From: Effrenium voratum
Taxonomy: Eukaryota > Sar > Dinophyceae > Suessiales > Symbiodiniaceae
Length of the DNA: 64,000 bases
NCBI GenBank assembly: GCA_963377175.1
Contig: CAUJNA010000502.1
Span: forward strand, 145,001-209,000
Reading direction: 5' to 3'
How positions within the stretch are numbered: position 1 is the stretch's first letter; each line of letters opens with the position of its first letter. Shown piece by piece: positions 49,401 to 58,230 of the stretch. The translations under genes and the position numbers were made by a program. The notes beneath the pieces are model-generated. The model was not told the DNA's origin. It worked only from the letters and a program-made list of their open reading frames with translations, and made no database searches.

Positions 49401-50070
49401 TCCAACTTTCAAAAATAGATTTATTATTAATGAAAATCTCGTCGGAGTTGAGAAAACTAAAGCAAAACTGAAACTGGATAAACCGATTTTCTTAGGAATG
49501 AGCATTTTAGATTTAAGCAAATTACATATGTATCAGTTTTATTATGAAGTATTGAAAAAGAAGTATAATGAAAACATCAAATTGATATATACTGATACTG
49601 ACAGTTATGTAATTCAAACAATGACTGATGATGTCTATAAGGATTTCAATGAGATAAAGCAACACATGGATTTTAGCGACTATCCTGTTGAGCATCCATG
49701 TCATGACAAAACTAATAAAAAGGTCTTAGGAATGTTTAAGGACGAAGTGAATGGAAAAATCATTACTAAATTCATCGGATTGAAACCTAAATCTTATGCC
49801 TTCACAATTCATGGTGAGGATGATGAACATAAGAAATCAAAAGGTGTAGTCAAACACAAAGTGAAAAAAGAACTGTCGTATCAGAACTACCACGAAGCAT
49901 TATTTCAAAACAAAAAGCATGAAATCACATATAACTTCATCAGAAGTAAGTCGCATCAAATATATTCAATGTCTCAAGTAAAGCAATCTCTCAGTAATTA
50001 TGAAAATAAAAGGTTTTATATTGATGCTTTCACTTCATTGCCTTATGGACATTACAGCATTTCAGGATGA
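46471..50070 (+). CDS. polB: protein-primed family B DNA polymerase
   Basis: 1,199 residues as drawn from a TTG; the frame is open from 46330. Replicates the linear genome from a terminal protein. A C2H2 finger lies at about residues 322-345 (YHCRTCSHGFKTEELLKKHE). The 3'-5' exonuclease is seen in IYADFECL (~377), HNLKNYDAHLI and YHDLYLRTDVLLL. A Cys/His module between the exonuclease motifs (CFICGNKF...CWDHCHFTGQYRGCAH) resembles endonuclease VII zinc modules. Polymerase motifs: A LDANNLYGLAM (~778), B MNNAVYGKTMED (~943), C YTDTDSYV (~1039). All catalytic aspartates are present. No in-frame ATG precedes conserved sequence: an ATG at 46305 opens a different frame (MVSENKIIDF), so the true start probably lies there with a shift near 46335. 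Confidence 0.96.
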   Translation: MNTKLKEVARSDGYRKHGLLMKGANYLKLTRGRPLQDYVKRFKSKITDEQQAFKGYANTYSVSDIRLKGMKGLSYLKYQKQRLAEFLNRNPNMKIIVETDLSFKNPANELIQRRLRSRRYNIHNPDELNTVLNNIGHDIETQIEITEYIQSGLVLGQVEKLVISYDRYNPTRGSSFIPLPDWVANKKACINIKNEDDLCFKYSVQCGFYELFKKDHPCEMYHYKKYVDDKFIKWDNIDFPVGNDEIELFEEQNKHISVNVYYINPDTNSKTILLYKRSNNPQAQHKIDLIKLTDDVKSHYAYIKNYDKLMSSQTNKMKAKKYHCRTCSHGFKTEELLKKHEEQGCLAVEGQKIEMPEAGETIVFKNHFKKLKAPFVIYADFECLTVPIDVKSKSAKAKTTSYQNHRPCGFMINVVNAITGSSEPYLYRGQDCMDKFVEKINKVREEVLEKMKEDKDRIETEKDWEDFNNATNCFICGNKFEEGEKKCWDHCHFTGQYRGCAHEDCNLRFSMRYYKIPVFLHNLKNYDAHLIINKAHELNKNSKIECIAQNSEKFITFGFKNLCFKDSFSFLSSSLDKLVRLSKYEDDKKRENWKNNFRYSVRNPYVKTDEDLDLLTDKGIYPYDYFDDFERFKERALPPKEAFYSKLSEEHVSDKDYERALKVWKHFGIRTLGQYHDLYLRTDVLLLTDVFENFRDLCMEYYGLDPAHYYTLPNFAWDAMLLKTGVEIEQLHDQEMFEMVEKGMRGGMCQVSHKLAVANNKYMGEAYDENKPSNYISYLDANNLYGLAMSQKLPLKNIKWAKKTPIVENWNENDEFGYIMEVDLEYPETLHDFHSDYPLAPEIMNVNVSMLSDYQKQVFKIYYDGKSPKDEKTSKLILNLKDKEKYVVHIKTLQYYLKMGLKMTKVHRIIKFQQRAWLKPWIDFNTGKRKEAKSDFEKDLFKLMNNAVYGKTMEDKRNHMDFELVDNEVRYEKCVNNPTFKNRFIINENLVGVEKTKAKLKLDKPIFLGMSILDLSKLHMYQFYYEVLKKKYNENIKLIYTDTDSYVIQTMTDDVYKDFNEIKQHMDFSDYPVEHPCHDKTNKKVLGMFKDEVNGKIITKFIGLKPKSYAFTIHGEDDEHKKSKGVVKHKVKKELSYQNYHEALFQNKKHEITYNFIRSKSHQIYSMSQVKQSLSNYENKRFYIDAFTSLPYGHYSISG

Positions 50071-50076
50071 AATGCT

Positions 50077-50139
50077 CTAATGAGCTTTGCGACATTACGC
50101 TATTACAAAGTAATAGCCTAATGAGCTTCGCGACATTAC
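50077..50139 (+). terminator. hairpin flanked by direct repeats after the polymerase gene
   Basis: Two copies of CTAATGAGCTTYGCGACATTAC (50077-50098, 50118-50139) flank GCTATTAC-AAA-GTAATAGC, an 8-bp hairpin. It lies 7 bp after the polymerase stop and may end its transcript. Confidence 0.5.
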
Positions 50140-50173
50140 TCCATAAAATAATTATCTAAATAGTTCTAATAAT

Positions 50174-50236
50174 ATGAAGTTATTAGAATTATTTTCAGGG
50201 ACAGGCTCGGTTGGTCGGGTGTGGGATTGGGTTTGA
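50174..50236 (+). pseudogene. 5' stub of a C5-cytosine DNA methyltransferase gene
   Basis: Encodes MKLLELFSGTGSVGRV and stops after 20 codons. LLELFSGTGSVG is the SAM-binding motif I at the extreme N-terminus of bacterial, phage and giant-virus cytosine methyltransferases. Nothing after about residue 16 fits the family, and no PC or ENV motif occurs downstream. At this point the sequence changes from AT-rich to G-rich, so the gene was cut by a deletion or recombination that brought in the right-end segment. Confidence 0.65.
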
Positions 50237-51255
50237 AACTGGAAATGTGGGTTTGGGGATGAGGTTGAAACTGAAAACATTAAAGTTTATGTATTTGTTG
50301 GTTTTGGGGGAGTTGAAAATGGGGGATTATGCCCTTATTTTGGTGGTTAGGGATTGTTGGGATTTAAGGGTTTGCGAAGAGCACCCTTGAAATTGGGGTT
50401 GGTCTAAAACATTGAAACAAAAAATCGTCGATAGTTTATCCTTACACAACGGTTTAGGGTTGTAAGACAAAACACCCGACCCACCCGCCCGATACCTTGT
50501 AGTCGCCGAGGGAGGTGCCTTCTGACAAACAGGACTCACACGTGGGGGTTGGGGTTGTTGTTCTTGTGGTGGTCGGCGGAGGCGTCAGCTCTTGTCAAAA
50601 AACTTAGACCTAACCCCGTATCAAACCCTCCCTTTTCGGTAGTGAGTGGATGGTATGCCTCGCGATTTCCCCCTATCGCTCCCACCACACTCACTACCCG
50701 GACAGGATGGGTGCTACAACAAGCAACCCAGACCGAATTACAGATACGGGGGTTAGGTATTTCATAGAAACAAGTATAATATATAGGATGGTCTCCGTAT
50801 AATCCACCGACAAAAAAAAACACAGGAGCAATCACCAGCATCATTTACTGCATCTACCCGTATCACCACTCCAAGGGTGAAGTGTATGAGGCGACTGTCT
50901 TTAAGGAGACCATCCAAAAAATATCTATATATAGAACCAGCACTGCTCAAATCGTGGCTTTTTTCGCCTTCTGCAATGGTGCTGGTCTTTGATGGAAGAG
51001 ACCAGTTAGACATGTCTCCTTCCAAAGCAAAATGTAGCACACAGAAGGGTGTGTGCATGACTCAGTGTGTCCACAACGGTTTTGTCAAAACACGAACCTG
51101 AAACAGAGGGGTCTGTGCAACACCTACTGTTGGAGCCTATTTTCAGTCAAAATTAGTTGGAAACAGAGGAGTCTGTGCAAGGGGGTCTGTTGCCATGACA
51201 TTTTGATGGAAACAGCAGGGTTGCAACACTACCCTTTGTGCAAGGTGAGTTCGCA
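50237..51255. other. non-coding right-arm spacer
   Basis: About 1 kb without a supported gene. Composition is GC-richer than the viral core. Near 51100-51180 it has two copies of GAAACAGAGGNGTCTGTGCAA. It marks the junction between the viral core and the cargo genes. Confidence 0.55.
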
Positions 51256-52359
51256 CTAACCGCTCATGTTGGCATTGCAGTTGTTGTTGGCCTCTTTTTT
51301 GCACTTCTCCTCAATCTCATTCACCAAGAGCTTAGTGATTCCAGCCCAGCTGATGCTTGCGTCCTCAGACCCCAACTCAGCGACAAGCATGAGGTGCATA
51401 CAGTCGCTCATTGTTCTTTGGAGTAGGTCTTGCTGTCGTCTCTGGCTTTCAATAATGACGAAAGCCTTGTTGAAGAACTCTTTGGAAAGGGTGCCCACTT
51501 TGAAATCCACATTGCCCGTGTGCATCGTCAACTGGACCCTCTTCAACTGTTGTACGGACATGACCTTGATGGCTTCCTGAAAGACCGTGTCTGGGTTTTC
51601 ATTGACGCTTTTGAGGACAACCTTGAAGAGCCCAATGACTTCAATCACGAAGGGAGACGGACTTTGAGCCTCAATCCTTGCAATCGTGCTGTTGATGTTC
51701 TCTTCTAAGTCTGCCTTCTTCTCTTCCTTGTTCTTTCCTTTCGTTGTCCCTGATGAAGCCCTTTTACCTCCACCATGAAGAAGTGGTTGAACCTGAAAGG
51801 AGACCGTCTCATCAAAGGGCGTCTCCATGTATTCAACCACACGGCGGTAACTGTCTGCACGTTTCTGGTTGAACATGAACTGAACCTGACTTGACGATGT
51901 GTTGGTCTCCACCTCATACAACTCGTAGATGTTGGAAATCAGGGTCTTGTTGGGGATGACCTCAAAGCACAAAGGAGCAAAGCCTGTGTCCTTCTCCACT
52001 TTGACCTTCACAACTCTCTCGGTTGGGACAATGGCATTATCCTCAGTGTTGTCTGAAGATGCGGACGAAGATGAAGGAGCCAACCGAAGCAATGTTGGCA
52101 CGTGCTCATACTTCTTGTTGATTTTCTCCATCAGCAACTCCCAACTGTTGAGAAGCAACTCACACAGTCGCTCTTTTTCACACTTGTTGAAGTTGGAGAC
52201 CTTCAGGGTTGCATGGTCTAGGATGGTCTTCAACTCATTCTTTGACAGCGCCATCAGGTCTTGCAAGGTAGGCTCATCGGTATAGGTCTCAATGAGAGAA
52301 CCGTTCTTGCCGATGAAGCACTTCACCACTTCTCCAACCTTCATGTAGAATAACGGCAT
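51256..52359 (-). CDS. SAP-like and ubiquitin-like domain protein (cargo)
   Basis: 367 residues with host-like codon use. Residues about 28-75 have the SAP pattern for DNA binding (LQDLMALSKNELKTILDHAT, then LKVSNFNKCEKERLCELLL). Residues about 113-200 follow the ubiquitin fold pattern: VVKVKVEKDTGFAPLCFEVI, VQFMFNQKRADSYRRVVEYM, VSFQVQPLLHGGGKR. The last resembles the ubiquitin end LRLRGG and could be a processing or conjugation site. The C-terminal half (about 225-360) is helical and unrecognised. It lies inside the terminal repeats but differs in composition from the viral core. Possibilities are captured host genes, a second element or a virus-specific module; function unknown. Confidence 0.65.
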   Translation of the reverse strand: MPLFYMKVGEVVKCFIGKNGSLIETYTDEPTLQDLMALSKNELKTILDHATLKVSNFNKCEKERLCELLLNSWELLMEKINKKYEHVPTLLRLAPSSSSASSDNTEDNAIVPTERVVKVKVEKDTGFAPLCFEVIPNKTLISNIYELYEVETNTSSSQVQFMFNQKRADSYRRVVEYMETPFDETVSFQVQPLLHGGGKRASSGTTKGKNKEEKKADLEENINSTIARIEAQSPSPFVIEVIGLFKVVLKSVNENPDTVFQEAIKVMSVQQLKRVQLTMHTGNVDFKVGTLSKEFFNKAFVIIESQRRQQDLLQRTMSDCMHLMLVAELGSEDASISWAGITKLLVNEIEEKCKKEANNNCNANMSG

Positions 52360-52719
52360 CTCAACGGACTACAATGGCTTGTGTAATGAGTGAGACTTTC
52401 AATCCTTGAGAGCGAATAGACAATCATGTTCAAGCCTGTCAGGGCAACATGAGCGACCTAAGCGCTGACAAGGACAAGCTGAACAACTTCTACAATCGAC
52501 AGCACTGCTCAAAGCAAGCATTTCAATCAGTTCCCACCTTGCCAAAGTGTGTCTGACCATGTTCTGTTCAATGGTCATGGCGCCAAGTATCTCACACGTG
52601 TTTTCTCTTCATCGGATGAGCATAAGACAAACAGGTCTTTGGTGTGGAACCAACATTTAAGTCAAACATCATCACAGTGCGGAACTTGACGCAGTGTCCT
52701 ATGAAGATGACTACGCCTT
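52360..52719. other. intergenic region between the two cargo genes
   Basis: 360 bp with no gene seen. It should contain the upstream region of the SAP/ubiquitin-like gene and the end of the transcript from 52720-53424; no TCTA or AACTACTTAAAGA box is present. Confidence 0.5.
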
Positions 52720-53424
52720 TCACTCACTACTTTCATCGTCATCATCGTCCTCTTCCGCTTCTTGCTGAGGAGGTGGCGAAGTGGCACCCTCTGGGATTTC
52801 AGGGAACTCAAACTCGGTTGGGATGTAGTTCTCCGTCCAAGTTGCAAACACCAACTGATGGGTCATGAGTGTGGAGCTGTTGCAAAGGATGGTTCTGGGA
52901 TGAGCGGAGATGTGCTTGTTGTCAGGCGTAATGATGGACACTGTGTCCAGCTTCTTCTTGGTTTTGCCACTCCCGAGGTTGAAGTGGTAGATGTCCTTTG
53001 AACGGCGAATCACACGTTTCCGCAACTTCCCGACCGATGCCCCCTTATCCACACGCACCCTCATGAAGCCACCGTTGGGGAAGATGACCAGCACTTCAAT
53101 CTTTCCCTCATACTTCTCCGCATTCGCTTGTTTGATTGTCTCATTCTTGATGCGGTTGCGTTCAGCGGTTTCGGCATCCTTCACGGCCTTGGCACGCTTG
53201 TTGGTCTCGCCCTGAAGCAACTCCTTGGCCTTCTGCATTTCATCCAGTTTCTTGTTTAGGTCAAGCATGGCTGACTCCAAACTCTCGTTGGAACTGGAAG
53301 GGATGTCAGCGAGAGTGAGCGAATACATCTCTTGAAGAAGAGAGGCAATCGCTTCATCTGACGCCGTCTCATCAGGGTAGCCCGCTTGACTGGAAGCAGG
53401 TGTTGAAACCTTCTTCGGTGCCAT
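52720..53424 (-). CDS. coiled-coil protein with ubiquitin-like region (cargo)
   Basis: 234 residues from the ATG of MAPKKVSTPASS; an upstream in-frame ATG at 53508 would add 28 residues but these look non-coding. Residues about 35-105 form a charged coiled coil (LDLNKKLDEMQKAKELLQGE). Residues about 106-205 look like a beta-grasp/ubiquitin-like region (KIEVLVIFPNGGFMRVRVDK, GASVGKLRKRVI, TLMTHQLVFATW). The tail is acidic (EEDDDDDESSE). No terminal diglycine is present. It pairs with the neighbouring ubiquitin-like gene on the same strand, directly next to the right terminal repeat. Function unknown. Confidence 0.6.
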   Translation of the reverse strand: MAPKKVSTPASSQAGYPDETASDEAIASLLQEMYSLTLADIPSSSNESLESAMLDLNKKLDEMQKAKELLQGETNKRAKAVKDAETAERNRIKNETIKQANAEKYEGKIEVLVIFPNGGFMRVRVDKGASVGKLRKRVIRRSKDIYHFNLGSGKTKKKLDTVSIITPDNKHISAHPRTILCNSSTLMTHQLVFATWTENYIPTEFEFPEIPEGATSPPPQQEAEEDDDDDESSE

Positions 53425-53550
53425 TGATACAAAGAAGGAATGAGAACCGATGACTATGCGAATTGAGCAAATCACTGCAAGTGTCTCGCATTTGAACAAC
53501 TGATGCAAAGCAAAGTGTCTTACAAGACCCTATCAAGCAGAACAACCACC

Positions 53551-53803
53551 CAACGCCCCAGAACTTGATAACTACTAAAAGGGTCAACTCTTTCAAATGA
53601 AAAAAATGTTTGCCCCCAGCCCAACAATGAACAAGGGGGACAATTACCAAAATGATTACCTTAACGAAAACGATAAATAAGCTCCCTAAAAACCCTCTTT
53701 TAAAAACGAATAAGGGGGAACACAGATTTGAGATGAACATAAAAACCATAACAGGCAACCCTCAACAGACTTCCCCCCAGGCCCCCTACTTCTTCTATTT
53801 TTT
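53551..53803 (-). repeat. right terminal inverted repeat (253 bp)
   Basis: Inverted partner of the left repeat, ending CTTCTTCTATTTTTT followed by GGGGG. High identity between the ends implies recent integration or concerted evolution. Confidence 0.97.
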
Positions 53804-53823
53804 GGGGGAGGGGGGGGGGGGGG

Positions 53824-56500
53824 TCTAAATAATTGATATTTTTCAATCTTTTCGGCTCAAATAATTGAAAAAATCAATCTTTCGGCATTTGAGCCCCTTA
53901 CCTTGCTTACGCAAGGAGAAACTTCAGCTAGCTAAAGCTAGCTTTCGTGACTAGAGAGGTTCACACCTTCCCTGCAAGCGGCTCTGCTTATGTTTCAAGT
54001 GGGAAGGCACTGTCAGCTTTTGACAAGCCGGCTTCTACGAGGATTGATTCATCTGGGCAGATGACTGCACACACCTGGAAAAAGGAATCCCCAGGTCAGG
54101 TAAGGAACCTTGCATGGCGTGAGGTCGCCGCAATTGAACAATTAATAGCTCGTCAGTCCCGCTAGAAAAAAGAAGGTCTGGGTTCCACAAGTGTCCCAGG
54201 CAAACATCACCCTGAAGTCAGCTAACATGAGTTGAGACCGAAACTGTTCAAACATCAAAAGAGGAACATAGAAAAAACATCACTTCCACCAGCTCGTTGA
54301 AAGGGGCCACACGCAAAACGAGGTTCCACATGCCGTCTCAACCAAAGGACTGCGGATCCATGCTTGAGTCACTACCGGACGTTGCCATCTGGATTTCCCT
54401 TCAACATTGACATGTTGGGAACGCAGCCTATGGCAGAACAATTGGATTTCAGGAACCTCAGCCTAAGCAAATGGGTGTGATTCTTCAGGGTACCCTTTTT
54501 GGGGTTGGTTCAAAAGGAAACCACAATTTGGGGTCAGCTTATTTTGACACAAAGCTGAACAACACATGGATGGTGTTCGCATCCGAAAGTCCTGGAGTCG
54601 GCCATCAGAGGCTCATGTTGAGGGATGAGATATGGAGTGAAGCTGCCACTTCTCACAGCGAATTGTTGAATATGAGTCTGTCTTGTTTGAGGGTACCCCC
54701 TGTTTTTTTTGGTCTGTTTTAAAGGGAAACCAAAAGGAAGCCTTTGCAAGACCCAACGAAAGGGCTAACCATCAAAGGCCTTCCTTCAGTCTATGGACGT
54801 GCAACAAGCGTGCTACGGGGCTCTGGACGATTCGGATAAGTATTCACTTAGTTTCCTCAAAGGGAAATGAAAGGTCATCCTCCCACAGTTCGGACTTGCG
54901 CAAGTGTCAATGGGCGCCTAAACTTGGGGAAAACAAGAAGAAACAAAAGAATCGGTTTTGTTCAACCAGCGTGGAGGAAACGCTTCTCTTATCAGCTGCA
55001 CCATGCGTGTTTCTGAGACCTGTTCACATGTGACCTTACGCTTGAGCCACGGATGACATCCGCCTAACTTCACGAGCAGGCATCAGGTTTCGAAGATTCC
55101 AGGTGACTTGACTGAACATGAGAACGCAAATACTTGTTCAGACACTCGTCCGAAGTTCTCTCATTGTTGGCACCCATTGGAGGGCGATCAAGTGGAGCCC
55201 ACAACTAATCATGCTACAAGCACGTCATATTTGACAATTGAACTAAGAAACAATCATGGAAGGATTCTGAATCAAGGATAGGCTTGTACTACCCCCAGGT
55301 CGCCATGGTAAGAAAGGAAGAGAGGGGCAGATTGTTGGACTATCCCCAAGTATTGCAGGCTGTTCTAAATGCCTTCCTCATCCCTGCGTTCTCTGGTTCC
55401 TGCTGCTTGGGGCAGCTCGTTTTACCCCAAGTCACAATTGTCGGAAGCAGAAAATAGAAAACTCCGTGCCGCCGGTAGCTGATGGATCCCCCCCCTAACC
55501 TTCCGAAACAACGCACTCCCCCCACGACACGCACGCTTCTTTTAATAGAAAGCTTAGTTGGCTTGCAACGATGTGGCAGCATGCTTCGCATGCTACCACA
55601 GCTGCGGCATGTGCTTATGCCACAGCGGGCGATTGTAGATGTACAATTAAAGGCTGAATGTATGACCAAATATAGCAACCCCTGGTATGAACCGCTAGTG
55701 CATTGGTTAATCAACCATGAATGCCACAATTCATAGTGTCCAATCAGCCCTTAACACAAGGTCGCCGAATTCTCAAGGGGTTTCATGCGTGCCTGCAAAT
55801 AAGTGCTCTTCCTTGTTGATCCAACCGACCCCCTGAATTTGCTTTCTTCTCCTCGACAAATCAACATGCAACCCGGAGGGGGGTCCAGAAACCCAAAAAG
55901 ATTCCTCATGCGCGCAAATGCAACCCATGTTCATCTGGGAAGTAACAAGTCGTTGCCCTTTTACATTCGCCCAAGGCCTAGAGGGGCATGCCACTCTGCC
56001 CCACTCGACGTGACCATGACTCCATCGAACATGGGACAGCTGAAACAAAACCAAGAGCCACTCCTGGAGAAACGGCTCCTCCCTTGGCAAATACGTGGGT
56101 GTGTCTGTTTTGAGGGTTTAGTGGAAACCAACAGGAAAACACACCCATTTCATTTACCAGTTCCTCTAAAAACGATGCCTTTTTTGCATGCCTGCCTTGA
56201 GGGCTGCATGTTCATCTGCAGGGTGGAGAGGTATTTCGGCTAAAGAGCAACTAACTTCTCGCTCAATCCAACTGCTCAGTGCCCATAGTCGCGGCGGTAC
56301 TGCGTAATGCCTGGCGAGAGCGGAGTGAGTGAGCGAGTGAACTGGACAGGACCTTGGGCAAAACAGACCCTTCCAAGCAGATTGCTATAGAACGTAAAGG
56401 AGGACTCGTTTCACGAGCCTGGTCCGCCAGAGACCAGCTAACTTCCAAGCCCGCTTTTGGGAGTGTAGATGAAGTATCAACACTGGGTTCAAATTCATCG
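53824..56500. other. host DNA, no supported gene
   Basis: Contains AT-rich inverted motifs next to the insertion (CAAATAATTGAAAAAATCAA) and short elements with GGGTACCC...GGAAACC (54487-54530, 54688-54745). No convincing coding segment was seen. Confidence 0.5.
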
Positions 56501-56509
56501 TCTGTGAAT

Positions 56510-56690
56510 GGCCAAAGGTGAAGCTCTTGGGAACGCGGTGCGTTCCAAATCTGGGCTCCAAGCAGCCTGCATCATGTTCTCCCTTAGCATTGAACACGCA
56601 GAATGGTAGGCATTGTCGTCGCTCACACGCACAAAGCGGCGGCAGAATGCCTTGTGGGTTTGTCTCCATGGCGATCTTCCTGTTTGTTTG
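56510..56690 (-). CDS. exon-like island, unidentified host gene
   Basis: Reads KAFCRRFVRVSDDNAYHSAC and then SMLRENMMQAAWSPDLERTA, ending LAIHRR and a TGA. Coding-like composition over about 55 codons; it could be a 3'-terminal exon. No family was recognised. Confidence 0.4.
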
Positions 56691-56999
56691 CTTTTAGACT
56701 CTATGAGTAGCTGGATGACCACCTAGCAACTGCCGAGTTTCGTCCATCCACAGCCCCAGTTGTGCTGTGACGGTAGAAAAGGAATCGGGGGCCCCTTTTT
56801 GGCGTTGACGGTCGACTGCTTGTTGTTTGTATGGGTTCCGAAGCCATCATCTAGAAAACGGGAACCAGTTTGAGGGGTTGATGACTTTTAGCGGCCCGGA
56901 AGACAACAAACAAAAACGGGAAAACTAATAGGTCCTCCAGTAGAGAGGTTATGTTAGTAGCGGAACCCTCCTGCTACTAAAGAAACGGTCAAAGGGCAC

Positions 57000-57120
57000 T
57001 GGGGGACCTCGAATTAATTCGCGCCACTTCACGCAGGACCCCAAACCTCCGGGCTTGCCTTGGAACCGCGAGTCCCGGTCCGGGCACAGCGGCGGCGCCC
57101 TCAAAATGGATGCGGGTGAG
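57000..57120 (-). CDS. exon-like island, unidentified host gene
   Basis: Reads RIHFEGAAAVPGPGLAVPRQ and then ARRFGVLREVARINSRS, GC3-rich. A possible donor follows (TTCGAG|GTCCCC). Confidence 0.4.
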
Positions 57121-58078
57121 TCTCCCCGCCAGCTGGATTTTTTTCGCGAAACCCCCGTGATTTCTGGGGTGATTTGCCGAACAACCGGTGGAGTTTGCCC
57201 ACAACATAGCGAAAAACATGCCACTCCAAATACTCCCTCATTTGCGGGAATCATGTGAACGCAAACGAGAAGTTTGCTGATACCATGGAAAACCTGGTCA
57301 CAAAAGGATCTTCACTTGGCCATACTATGAGCGCCAACCAAACTCAGGACCCTTGTTCAACCCGCGGTTTGGTAGCTGAAATTCGAGGTCCGTCCTCCCG
57401 TTTTTCCCTCCCCAGGGCTAGACTACCTTGACTTATCCTGCTTGCCCGAAGTTCGTGCAAGCTGAGCCTAAAATGGCACAACAATGCACAACAAACTCCT
57501 TGAAAGACACATGGCCGAGGTTTCGTGGGGGCCTGTGTGCAGGAGTGGGAGGACTAATAGCAATTCTGGATGAATAAAGGCACCACAAGGCAACATCACG
57601 GCTATTCAGCTATTCACCCAGAGTAAGATCTTCCGATCCTCGTCAATTATGGCAACATGAGGGTCATGCAAGATTCAGCGTTAAAACTATTCCTTGCGGT
57701 GCTTTCCGGATACATCTGGATTTAAGTTTTCATCCAAGTCGACGAGATGGTGTTTCCCAGCCCAGAAAATCGACTTCGCGCCGCTCGCTAGTGGCGGTGC
57801 ATTTCACCAAAGACAAGCATACGAATTGATATTGTGCAGCAGGGCAAAGTCGTTCCCTCAAGCCTTGAGCTTCCATGCGGCGCACTTTTTGAACGGTGTC
57901 TGTTTGAGTCTGCCCGAAACTCTCAGATTCCTATATATTCAGTTGACTTGCGTGGCAACGAAGAACCCGTCGTATCTGCTGAATTGCTTTTTGAGGTGCA
58001 TTGGCTTCCTTAAACAATCCCTGTCAGTTGGTTGATGTGGATCTTCTCGGATGATTTTCATCATTAGCCTAAACTTAC

Positions 58079-58230
58079 CAACGGAAACGAGGGCGCGGTT
58101 GGTTGATTGGCTGCGTGGTTGGCGCCCCGGCATCTTGGCATCATGGGGCGGCGCCGCGGGCTCGGGGTGACACCGCTGCCTCCGTGCCAGGACCGATGGT
58201 TTTTGTTGGCACAGGTTCGCACAAGAGCGG
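58079..58230 (-). CDS. exon-like island ending at a GTAAGT donor
   Basis: Reads QKPSVLARRQRCHPEPAAPP and then HDAKMPGRQPRSQSTNRALV, followed by CCGTTG|GTAAGT, a canonical 5' splice site on the minus strand. It is the best-supported exon boundary in the window. No family was recognised. Confidence 0.45.

Larger units (their letters stand above)
31922..53803. mobile_element. integrated Polinton/Maverick-like virus, 21.9 kb
   Basis: Bounded by 253-bp terminal inverted repeats beginning AAAAAATAGAAGAAGTAGGG and by G-runs on both outer sides; GGGGG is duplicated, consistent with the 5-6-bp duplication made by Polinton integrases. It encodes the Polinton hallmark set: rve integrase, protein-primed DNA polymerase B, packaging ATPase, major and minor capsid proteins. 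Gene spacing is tight, mostly under 60 bp in the core, and AT content is much higher than in flanking DNA. The core genes show no stop codons inside recognised domains. The right 3.5 kb (50.2-53.5 kb) has host-like composition and carries other genes. No adenain-like protease was recognised. Confidence 0.95.

Noticed and set aside
50327..50844. Short frames just after the polymerase gene
   Set aside because: No coding bias, and they fall in the G-rich junction region; no promoter box.
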